The notes under the pieces are model-generated. The model was not told where the DNA came from. It made no database searches and saw only the letters and a list, made by a program, of their open reading frames with translations. DNA of 50,366 bases from an uncultured Clostridia bacterium (lineage in GTDB: Bacteria; Bacillota; Clostridia; RUG12999): contig CAMNSU010000009.1 of NCBI GenBank assembly GCA_946555455.1, forward strand, positions 1 through 50,366, given 5' to 3'. Positions 1-8,456 of the stretch are shown piece after piece (the stretch's first letter is position 1; every line of letters starts with the position of its first letter). Position numbers and translations under genes: made by a program.

Positions 1-90
1 GATGTTAGTGATCTTGTTTTGAATGCGTTAACGATTTCTGATGTTGTGCAATATCTCCAACCAGATTATCCTTGGCTGGTAACAGAATAA
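1..90 (+). CDS. C-terminal tail of a dockerin-like surface protein (5' part outside window)
   Basis: An open frame from base 1 to TAA at 88-90 encodes 29 residues beginning DVSDLVLNALTISD. This nearly matches the end of the second dockerin-like repeat in the next gene (DVSDLVLNALTVSD). It is therefore the tail of another protein of the same type, so at least three related genes stood in tandem here. The family normally has Ca2+-binding loops that bind cohesins. Only the helix after the second loop is visible, so the role is inferred from the neighbour. A short hairpin (CGCTAC/GTAGCG, 101-115) follows, without a T-tract. Confidence 0.8.
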   Translation, partial: DVSDLVLNALTISDVVQYLQPDYPWLVTE

Positions 91-170
91 TAAAAAATTA
101 CGCTACATGGTAGCGATGATATATATATTAAGGTGTATATGAATAATAATGTTAGGAGGCAAAGAAAAGA

Positions 171-3100
171 ATGAAATTGAGAAAAAACGCTGCATTTATG
201 TTGGCATTGACTATGGTATTTTCTTTATTTGCAGGACTAATGTCAGTTAATGTAAATGCAGAAGGGGACAAAGCGCAGATTAAATTGGAAGTATATGAGA
301 TGGCGGCTGATGGTGATTTTGGACGTCAACTTGTAACAGAAGGCACTAGCAAAGAGTCCTTGAAAGTTGGAAAGGATTATATTGTTGTAATGCAGGCATA
401 TAATGCGAGTAAATTGTTTGAGCCATATGGATTAGATACAATGCAACTACAATTATTGTATAATAGTAATGATTTGGCGCAACAGGCTGTAAAACAAGCA
501 GGTGTAGTTAAAGATGAATCGACTTTTACCACTTCGGCATCTGGGCAACCACTTTCTGAGAGTATGTATGCACAACAAGTGTTTGTTAGTAAAAATTCTA
601 AAATTGGATCTAGAGATGATGGTATAACGTCAATGCCTACAGATCCAGAAGAATATAATAGAGAATTGCGTTGGTTTAATATATACCAAAGCGTGAGTGG
701 AATCCTACACTATGACCAACCGAATATCAAATATAAAAAAGTAATGGATGCAGAAAATAACTGGGTAGATAATAAAGTGCGGATAGTTTCTATTATTTCA
801 CCTTCTGCAATGTATGAGGAAGGTGCGCCTCTTAAAGGATTGGGGAGCGGTGAAGATAAAAAAATGCTGATGGCTTTTCAGTTTAAGCCGAAAGCGGTAC
901 CAGCAGAGGGAACCACAACAATCGCACTTGAAACAGAACCAACAGATGCCTTTGCGTTCAAAGTATATAAAGAAGCGGGAGATAGTGACAAAGAGAATAG
1001 AACTTATGATGTTTTGACAACTGGTGGATATATGGATGAAGTAACTCCTCTTACACTGAAAATTGAGAATCCTTCTGATACTCCTGTCATTGTGGATCCA
1101 GAGGAACTAGATAAGGATACTGCATGGAAAGAAGCTGTTCAGAAAACAGTGAATGACAATGATGAATATATTGCACCTAGTTTCATCAAAATCATGGGAA
1201 CCAGAGCGGACGATGCGTCTGAAACGACAATGACTCTGCCTGACGGATTGAAAGTCAAATTGTTCGATAAAGATTCAACCCCGTTATATTTTGGTGGCGG
1301 TAAGACAACCGGCGGTAAAGATTGTTTAACTGTAGGCACAGATTTGCTTGTGGGTGAAGATACAAAATATACAGTTGATTTGACAACGGTTTATAATGAA
1401 AATGGAACTGTTGTCAAAGACCAGACACTCTATCTGGCAGTGCAGCAGGAAGGAAAAGGCGACAGCGCGAAAGTGGAAATCGCTGAAAACTCTCCGGCTC
1501 CTGTTATCACAGAAGCAAATGCGAAGAAAGTGGTTGATTTTGAAACAGGTGATTTGACTACCGGTAGCGAAGTTGTGATTACAAAAGTAAAGAAACCTGT
1601 TTATACAGACGCACGTGATTTGGTAGCTGGTTCTACTGTGACAATGTATGATGAAGGTAATAACGAAATTGCAAGCAAAAATGCCGAAGAGGTAGATGGA
1701 ACAGTTCAAGTAAAGTTTGACAGCGATTTGGTTGGCAAAGCTGATGCGAAATACTATTTCACCGTGGAGGAACCGAATGACGCAGGCAAAGTGCCGAGTA
1801 AGAAAGCGAAATCCCTGAAAACAACAGTACAGGAAGCATCTGCAAGACCGGTGCTGGGTACAGTCACAAAAGAGGGTGCAACGATTTCCAGCTTTGAAAT
1901 CACAGGTCTGCAAAAAACAAAAGACAGCGCGAAAGTTGCACTTAATAGTAATGATACATTCACAGTATTGAAAGATGGAAATCCGGTGACTGAAACAGGA
2001 TATACTGTTTCAGCAGTAACAGATGGAAAAGTGATAGTAACGCTGAATCCGGCATTAGGGAAAGGCGTTTCAGTCTATGCAACGCAGCAGAATAGCGATG
2101 GTGTGAATCTGCTACCGAGTGAAGCGGTGGAAGTGGCACTGAAAATCGGAAAACCAATTCTTACTGGTGTCAGCAAAACGCTAACGGAGGACGGCAAGAT
2201 TCAAGCAGGTGAGGCGACTGTAACAGAGTTGGAAGGCGATGGCGCAATTCCTGATGATGTGGAATTGGTGCTGAAAAAAGCGGACGGAACGATTGTAGAC
2301 GGTGCGTGCGCAAAAACCGGAACGTATCCGAACATCAGCTATAAAATTACACTTCCGGCGAATGAACCGGATCAAACTTTCTCTGTAATTGCGCAGCCTA
2401 AGGAGACAGGATCTGACTTTGAACCTTCTGACCCGGCATATATTGTGAAAAACTCCATTAAACCGGCAGGTATCACAATCACCAACAACTTCACTGCTGA
2501 ACAGGAAAGTGACAAAATCTATGAAGTAGTTGTTGCACATCTGGAAGGAAATGTACCAATCGGTAAAGATGACAAACTGTATATCTATAAAAAAGGCGAT
2601 GGCGGTGCAAAAGGTGATTTGGTTGCAACCGTAAATGCAACTCCGGTTTCAGCAGTCATGACGTTAGCTGACGAAAGCGGTGTGACCTATGAATTCAGAC
2701 ATGCTTTCCCCATGACGAGTCCTGAGTTTGAAATCGGTGCAGCAGGTACAGACCTCTGGTTAGAAGTGGAACAGACTGTGAATGAAATGACTTATATGAA
2801 GAGTATCGCAGTTCATATGGATCCGGTACCGTCAGAAATCTTCGTTAGGAGTGTCATTGACCCCAAAGCAACAGATGCGAATCTGAATGCAGATGGAATT
2901 CCGGCAGTCATTGCAGATGAAGGAACCAGAGATGCAGATCAGTTAGCTGCAATGAAACCTTACTTGTTCAAGAGCCGTGTGGCAATTCCGGAAGGAACCG
3001 CAATCAGTAAAGCAGATTTGGAAGGCTATACGCTGAATGACAAAGTCGTTGTTGAGTTCAATGTTTCTGTGACAATTGATGGTATCAAATCGAAATATCA

Positions 3101-4130
3101 TGCAGTGCCGGTAACTTGGACGAGAGCAAACTTTGAAGAAGAAACCAGAACGGCAATTGATGCGGTAACAGTTAAGCCGGAAGATGCAACTGAAACAACA
3201 CCTGCAACTGAAATCGCAACAATTGAAGGAACAGGTACATCTTATGAATTTAATCTTTATGGTATGGCATATGATATGAGCACTGTTCTGACAGGTACGG
3301 ATAAAGATAACTTTACAACAGATGATTCTCATAATGCGAAACCGGTAGTTACAATGGTTGTGAAACAGATGCCGAAACTGGAACTGGCAGAAGGTAACTG
3401 GAATACAAACATTGAAGGTGAAAGACCGGAAGGCGAAGAAGCAACATATCACACCTATGTGCATAGCTACTATCGTGATCCTGGATTCACAATCAAGGAG
3501 GGTGGCGTGGAACTGGCTAGCGACAGGTTGCAGACAGAACTGGCGAAAGTGACACGTACAGCATATGAAGGTACAACAGCATTGACGAATAATTTCACAA
3601 CGCCATACGCTGCTGATGAATTGATTGATATTTTTGATATCACAAATGAAAGTAAAACAGTGGTTGACACAAATTCTCCAACGGGAACAAGGAATATTGG
3701 TACCTATAAGCATGGTGATTACACAGTTCAATATGTATATAGCTATGAAGATACCGTTGGGACTGATTTGATTACTGTGAAAAATGCCGCGACAGGAGAT
3801 GAACATAAAATCTCTATTACTGCAGAACGTAAAGTTATCGTCAGACAAAGACGCGGTGATTTGAACTTGGATGGTCGAATTAACTCAGGTGATGTTTCTG
3901 ATATGGTATTGCATGCATTAACAGTTTCCGATGCAGTGAAATATTTGCAGGACAATAAGTTTTTTGATGGATATTTGCAGTATGTCGGAGATGTAAATCG
4001 TGATGGTCGTGTTAACTCAGGTGATGTTTCTGATTTGGTGTTGAATGCATTGACAGTATCGGATGCAGAACAATATTTGAAACAGGATTATGAAGGCTTT
4101 TTAGATATGTGGAAAATAACCAAACCATAA
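171..4130 (+). CDS. Large secreted multidomain protein with C-terminal dockerin-like module
   Basis: A 1319-aa protein with a signal peptide at about residues 1-31 (KLRKN, hydrophobic core, then VNAEG). AGGAGG at 154-159 supports this ATG. The first ~290 residues match the N-terminal region of the next gene and contain GLDTMQLQLLY and GSGEDKKMLMAF; they look like a beta-sandwich with some cohesin-like character. The middle is a series of beta-rich Ig-like repeats that I cannot assign. The C-terminus has two Ca2+-loop repeats of dockerin type, GDLNLDGRINSGD (from about 1229) and GDVNRDGRVNSGD (from about 1273). They lie about 44 residues apart, longer than in classical type I dockerins. It was probably exported and held on the surface through a cohesin partner; the partner is unknown. 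The codons look more AT-rich in the first ~1 kb than later. Confidence 0.85.
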   Translation: MKLRKNAAFMLALTMVFSLFAGLMSVNVNAEGDKAQIKLEVYEMAADGDFGRQLVTEGTSKESLKVGKDYIVVMQAYNASKLFEPYGLDTMQLQLLYNSNDLAQQAVKQAGVVKDESTFTTSASGQPLSESMYAQQVFVSKNSKIGSRDDGITSMPTDPEEYNRELRWFNIYQSVSGILHYDQPNIKYKKVMDAENNWVDNKVRIVSIISPSAMYEEGAPLKGLGSGEDKKMLMAFQFKPKAVPAEGTTTIALETEPTDAFAFKVYKEAGDSDKENRTYDVLTTGGYMDEVTPLTLKIENPSDTPVIVDPEELDKDTAWKEAVQKTVNDNDEYIAPSFIKIMGTRADDASETTMTLPDGLKVKLFDKDSTPLYFGGGKTTGGKDCLTVGTDLLVGEDTKYTVDLTTVYNENGTVVKDQTLYLAVQQEGKGDSAKVEIAENSPAPVITEANAKKVVDFETGDLTTGSEVVITKVKKPVYTDARDLVAGSTVTMYDEGNNEIASKNAEEVDGTVQVKFDSDLVGKADAKYYFTVEEPNDAGKVPSKKAKSLKTTVQEASARPVLGTVTKEGATISSFEITGLQKTKDSAKVALNSNDTFTVLKDGNPVTETGYTVSAVTDGKVIVTLNPALGKGVSVYATQQNSDGVNLLPSEAVEVALKIGKPILTGVSKTLTEDGKIQAGEATVTELEGDGAIPDDVELVLKKADGTIVDGACAKTGTYPNISYKITLPANEPDQTFSVIAQPKETGSDFEPSDPAYIVKNSIKPAGITITNNFTAEQESDKIYEVVVAHLEGNVPIGKDDKLYIYKKGDGGAKGDLVATVNATPVSAVMTLADESGVTYEFRHAFPMTSPEFEIGAAGTDLWLEVEQTVNEMTYMKSIAVHMDPVPSEIFVRSVIDPKATDANLNADGIPAVIADEGTRDADQLAAMKPYLFKSRVAIPEGTAISKADLEGYTLNDKVVVEFNVSVTIDGIKSKYHAVPVTWTRANFEEETRTAIDAVTVKPEDATETTPATEIATIEGTGTSYEFNLYGMAYDMSTVLTGTDKDNFTTDDSHNAKPVVTMVVKQMPKLELAEGNWNTNIEGERPEGEEATYHTYVHSYYRDPGFTIKEGGVELASDRLQTELAKVTRTAYEGTTALTNNFTTPYAADELIDIFDITNESKTVVDTNSPTGTRNIGTYKHGDYTVQYVYSYEDTVGTDLITVKNAATGDEHKISITAERKVIVRQRRGDLNLDGRINSGDVSDMVLHALTVSDAVKYLQDNKFFDGYLQYVGDVNRDGRVNSGDVSDLVLNALTVSDAEQYLKQDYEGFLDMWKITKP

Positions 4131-4150
4131 TATGTAGGCTTATGATAGAT

Positions 4151-4174
4151 GAGAGGGGAACAAGTTTCCCTCTC
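4151..4174 (+). terminator. Hairpin between dockerin-type and SLH-type paralogues
   Basis: A 10-bp stem, GAGAGGGGAA/TTTCCCTCTC with a CAAG loop, begins 20 bases after the stop codon. No strong T-run follows, so it may be a weak terminator or an mRNA-stabilising hairpin. Confidence 0.55.
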
Positions 4175-4228
4175 CATCTAATCATGATAAAAAATAATTA
4201 AACAGGAGAATTAAAAGGAGGAAAAATG

Positions 4229-7200
4229 ATGAGACTAAAAAAGAAAGCTGCATTGCTGATGTTAATTGTAATGCTTTGCAGTTTGTTTGCTGGGGTATCA
4301 GCAACGACTTATGCTGCTGATAAGGGTTCAATTAAACTAGAAGTTTATAAACCAGCATCAGATGGAAACTTTGGTAACAAACTTAATCTAGCGACAGACA
4401 AAGTTAAAGAAGGCGACACTATTATTGTAGCGGTGCAGGCATATAAGGCAAGTACATTGTTTGGTCCAAAAGGGCTTGATACATTACAGTTGCAATTGTT
4501 ATATGATAGCACTGCAATAACGCAGCAGTTTATGAAACAGGGGGCAAATTACATTGCAGAGGAAACTCTTACAACAGCGGCCAGTGGACGTGGCTGTTCT
4601 GAAACACAGTATGCACAACAAGGTTTTATATCTAAAAATAGTGTAGTAGGTTCTCCAGATGATGGAATAGTTGATATGCCTAGTGCTGAAGCGGCATATG
4701 ATAAAGAGACTCGTTGGTATAATTTGTGTACAAATGAGACGGGTGCACCTTTCTATACTAACACTATTACTTTTAAGAAAGTACTGCCTGATGGTTCAAA
4801 TTGGAATAATCAAGTAAGAATTATTATGAATGCCACTGCATCCCAATTTTATAGTGATGGTACTAAAAATGCTATCATGCAGGGATTTGGTAGCGGTGAA
4901 GATAAAAAATTATTATATGCATTTTCGTTTAAGGTAAAAAGTTTACCGGCAGAGGGTATAAAATTTGAACTTGAATCATCACCCGATGATGCATTGGCGA
5001 TTCAATACTATCAAACAGAGGAATCAACTAGTAAAGTAAATAAAGTTTATTCAGAATTGATAGCAGAACGCATGGAAGAGGTGGCACCAGTTACAGTCCA
5101 ATGTGAACTTCCAGCGTCTGCAAAACCGACGGCTGGCAACTTGACAGACTATAATGCTGGTAGTCGTAACGTAACTGTAACAGCGGCAACAGGTGCAACT
5201 GTTAATGTTTATGCAGATGCAGCTAAAACAACGAAACTTGGAACAGGAACAGCAGGAACAGCAATTGCGCTGAGCAGAGGCAGTGAAGCTGGTACTTCAG
5301 CTACTGTAAAAGCATTGAACCTTGGTGAAGTTTATGTTACAGCAACAGAAGCTGGTAAAGGCGAAAGTGAAGCGCTTAAAGTAAGCGGCACAAAACGTCC
5401 GAACGAAACCATGATAACAACAACACCGACTGCAACAGCTAGTGCTGTAAAAGTGGGCGCACCGATTAGCGATGCTAAATTACCTGCAAAGGTACGAGTT
5501 CCATTCACCTATGTTGGCAATACAGGCGCAGAACCCGGTGGTGATGGAGATGTTCCTGTTACATGGGCTTGGAAAGAGGGACACAGACCGACTACAGCAG
5601 GTACGCCAGCAGTAGCAGTAGCTACTTATGGAGCTTTGACTCTGCCGCTGAAATATCAGGATAATATCAACAATTATATACCGGAAGTTAACGTTACGGT
5701 TTCTGCAGCAGAATATACCGCAGCAACAGCAACAAGTCCGGCAACAGAAACCGCACAATCAGCATATGCGAAAGGTTGGACAACAGAAGCGGCGTTGAAA
5801 GCATGGCTGGATGCGAATGTGAAAGTAAACACAACCAAAGAAGGCAATGTAACAGCGACAGAATCAACCGCTTGGACAAAGACAGCCGGAGACTTTAGCG
5901 TAAAAGGCGGTACATATACCTATGAATCTGGTGCATTTGGTAGTGAGAAAGCAACGATTACCGTGAAAGTAACACCGGTAAAAGGTGAACTGGGATGGCG
6001 CGCGACAAAGGATGAAATTTCCGTGACAGCGTTGGATGAAGAACTCAACGTAGTTGAAAGACCGACGACCAACGAGGCGTTAATCGCTTTGATGCCGGCA
6101 AAGGCTTTTGTAAACTATGGTGACGCAGCCAGTCCGTCACAGGGAGAAGCAGATCTGACCTGGACTGTGGAATCGCTGAGCAGCGACACAGGAGCGCTGA
6201 CAGACGGCGCTGTAATGGGTACATTGATTCGTACAGTAACATTGCCGGCAGACTTGGCATGGCTGACTGTTGATACGAATCCGGCGCCGGACAAAGTAAC
6301 AGTAAAAGCGGCATTGGCGCTCGGCGGCGTTAGAGCAACAGCAGCAAATATGCCCGGCACCGATAACGACATGATTCGGGTAACAGCGGATAATCAGCAA
6401 ATAGATATCATGAGGAAATTGGTAGCAAAAGAGGGCGCTGTCATTGAAGTCTATGACAGCAAAGAAGCAACAGAGCCTTCTATCACGCATACTGTCACAG
6501 CAGAAGAAGCGACGCAAGCACTGTTTACCACAGACAACTTCAAGACAGCAGGCAGCACACGCTATGTTGGTATTAACTATAAAGGCATGAAAACACCAAA
6601 TGAAAGCCGTCTCGAAATGGCAGTGCCGGCAGAACCGGCAGTAACGCTCACAGGTACTGCAACCTCAGTCAAAGAGGGTGCTACAATCACTGAAACAGCA
6701 CAACTGAACGGCACTTGGACATTCGTTGCCGACAGCCAGACATGGGCGAGCAGCGCGGACGCAACACTGACTGCTACAGCAAATGCAGACAAATCAACTG
6801 CAACACTCAAAGGTATTGCAGCAGGTACTGCAACTGTGACATTCACAGCAAAAGTGGAGCATCCGTTCAAAGCAGAGCTGATTGCAGCAAATCCGGACGC
6901 TACTAACACAGAAGTTGAAGTGACTGCAACAAAAGCATATTCTGTAACGAAAAAAGCTACACCACCGACCCCAACTAATCCGACTACTCCGGGAACACGT
7001 CCTGGTACTAGCGGAAACCATGGCACTGGCGGCGTTGTGATTGTTCCGTCTGAAAAACAATATTTCATTGATATCGACAACATCACATGGGCAAAAGACA
7101 AAATCAATGCTCTGGCTGAAAAAGGTATCGTTGAAGGTGTTGCAGACAAAATCTTCGCACCAAACAATACGGTAACAAGAGCAGAATTTGCGAAAATGAT

Positions 7201-7609
7201 TGTTGGTGCATTCGGTATCTATGATACAAATGCAACCATGGACTTTGTTGATACAGTAGGTGCAGAAAATGAATGGTACTACAAATATGTAGCTTCTGCT
7301 GCAAAACGCGGTATCATCTTGGGTTATGAAGAAGACCACACCTTCCGTCCGACACGTACAATCTCTCGTGAAGAAATGTGCGCTATCGTTGTTCGTGCTT
7401 GCAAAGCAACAGGCAGAACTCTGGTTCGGAAACATCAGCCGATTACCTTCAACGACGATGCTAGCATCATGGGTTATGCAAAAGAATCTGTTGACCTGAT
7501 GACAAGCGCTGGTATCATCGACGGTATGGGTGAAAACATGTTCGTACCGAAGGGAAGCGCTACAAGAGCACAAGCTGCTAAAATTATCTATGATGTAACC
7601 ATTGGATAA
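4229..7609 (+). CDS. SLH-anchored surface protein, paralogue of the preceding gene
   Basis: About 1126 aa. Two ATGs occur in a row (4226, 4229); AGGAGG at 4216-4221 lies 7 bases before the second, which I prefer. A signal peptide ends near TTYAADKG. Residues ~30-290 are homologous to the same part of the upstream dockerin-tailed protein (shared GLDT-QLQLLY, YAQQ-F-SKNS, GSGEDKK). Ala/Thr-rich beta domains follow, including a Big2-like segment (about 790-915), then a Pro/Thr linker (PTPTNPTTPGTRPGTSG). Three SLH repeats close the protein, with the motifs WAKDKINALAEKGIVEGV, TRAEFAKMIV and SREEMCAIVVRA. SLH domains bind pyruvylated secondary wall polymer, so this one is probably wall-attached. 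The same N-terminal module is thus carried on two different anchors in adjacent genes. Confidence 0.9.
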   Translation: MRLKKKAALLMLIVMLCSLFAGVSATTYAADKGSIKLEVYKPASDGNFGNKLNLATDKVKEGDTIIVAVQAYKASTLFGPKGLDTLQLQLLYDSTAITQQFMKQGANYIAEETLTTAASGRGCSETQYAQQGFISKNSVVGSPDDGIVDMPSAEAAYDKETRWYNLCTNETGAPFYTNTITFKKVLPDGSNWNNQVRIIMNATASQFYSDGTKNAIMQGFGSGEDKKLLYAFSFKVKSLPAEGIKFELESSPDDALAIQYYQTEESTSKVNKVYSELIAERMEEVAPVTVQCELPASAKPTAGNLTDYNAGSRNVTVTAATGATVNVYADAAKTTKLGTGTAGTAIALSRGSEAGTSATVKALNLGEVYVTATEAGKGESEALKVSGTKRPNETMITTTPTATASAVKVGAPISDAKLPAKVRVPFTYVGNTGAEPGGDGDVPVTWAWKEGHRPTTAGTPAVAVATYGALTLPLKYQDNINNYIPEVNVTVSAAEYTAATATSPATETAQSAYAKGWTTEAALKAWLDANVKVNTTKEGNVTATESTAWTKTAGDFSVKGGTYTYESGAFGSEKATITVKVTPVKGELGWRATKDEISVTALDEELNVVERPTTNEALIALMPAKAFVNYGDAASPSQGEADLTWTVESLSSDTGALTDGAVMGTLIRTVTLPADLAWLTVDTNPAPDKVTVKAALALGGVRATAANMPGTDNDMIRVTADNQQIDIMRKLVAKEGAVIEVYDSKEATEPSITHTVTAEEATQALFTTDNFKTAGSTRYVGINYKGMKTPNESRLEMAVPAEPAVTLTGTATSVKEGATITETAQLNGTWTFVADSQTWASSADATLTATANADKSTATLKGIAAGTATVTFTAKVEHPFKAELIAANPDATNTEVEVTATKAYSVTKKATPPTPTNPTTPGTRPGTSGNHGTGGVVIVPSEKQYFIDIDNITWAKDKINALAEKGIVEGVADKIFAPNNTVTRAEFAKMIVGAFGIYDTNATMDFVDTVGAENEWYYKYVASAAKRGIILGYEEDHTFRPTRTISREEMCAIVVRACKATGRTLVRKHQPITFNDDASIMGYAKESVDLMTSAGIIDGMGENMFVPKGSATRAQAAKIIYDVTIG

Positions 7610-8456
7610 TCAAGTAGCATCGTAATATACAGGGCGAGTATATAGCATTTTGAATGGACAGTATAAAAAAGGGAAATCCCGCGGGCGGTTTGCCCGCGGG
7701 ACACCCTCCATTCCTATGAATACATGGGAATCTATTTATACAGGAAAGAAGAAATGACTGATATGCTCGCTTTGTTATATTATGATAACGGTTGAAAAGT
7801 GATTATCATGCAAACTCCATAGAATTTACAAAAAAGAATGTACTGTGCATTAATAAGGCGATATAGAAGCCGGACGGCACAAAAATAGCGCATAAAAATC
7901 AGGCTGCAAAAAAGGGAACTCTTAAAAGTTGCATAAGAGAGAATTGCGAAAGTGAAAACTGCAAGACGACAAGAAGTAATACAAAAAGAATTGCAAGAAA
8001 ACTGAAAGAAGTACTGCAAAAAGAGTTGCGAAAAATTGCAAGAAAAACTGCAAAAAGAGAGGGAAGTCAAAAACATTGTTGCGCGCAAGAATTCGAGCGG
8101 TGCGGCACAATCTATATGCAAAACCGGAGCAACAGCAGTCTGAAAAAATAATATTGTGCGAAAATGGTATTGCGCGAGTAGGAAAAACGAAAAGAAGGCT
8201 TTTTTGTAAATTGTGTGGGGGTATATGAAAAGCGGCAGAGACGAGAAATCGTTTGCACCAACGTGTGTTTGGGTATAAAAGGGTTGATTCTCATGCGGTT
8301 TGTGGGACAGATTTTCCATATGATATCCGATTTTTTATGCCTATAGTTCATGCGCCATATAAAAATGCTTTTGCGGCAAATGATGCAGCCTTTGTCAAAC
8401 AGCGCAGAGAAATACGCAAAAACAGCACACAGGAACAATGAAAGGGGCGATATACA
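7610..8456. other. 847-bp intergenic region with hairpin and A-rich TGCAA-repeated tract
   Basis: No supported gene. After the hairpin at 7677-7701 the region holds a small inverted repeat (TGATAA 7783-7788, TTATCA 7803-7808). A purine-rich tract at ~7920-8065 follows, in which TGCAA or TGCGA recurs between runs of A; the TGC positions are 7930, 7945, 7960, 7992, 8015, 8027, 8037 and 8049. Reverse-strand open frames here are low-complexity Phe/Leu/Gln strings produced by this tract. The rest (8070-8440) shows no family I recognise. It is upstream of an SLH gene, so a long 5' leader or a curved promoter region is possible. Confidence 0.5.
7677..7701 (+). terminator. GC-rich hairpin after SLH gene
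   Basis: The stem TCCCGCGGGC/GCCCGCGGGA with a GGTTT loop begins 68 bases after the stop. It is very stable but is not followed by a clear T-run. Confidence 0.6.

Noticed and set aside
2943-3848. 301-codon reverse frame in the dockerin-type gene
   Set aside because: Antisense shadow of the Thr/Glu-rich repeats.
7780-8319. Reverse frame of 179 codons in the intergenic region
   Set aside because: Phe/Leu/Gln strings come from the A-rich tract; no ribosome site and no family.
8066-8440. Riboswitch before the SLH gene
   Set aside because: I looked for c-di-GMP, cobalamin and other conserved cores and saw none.
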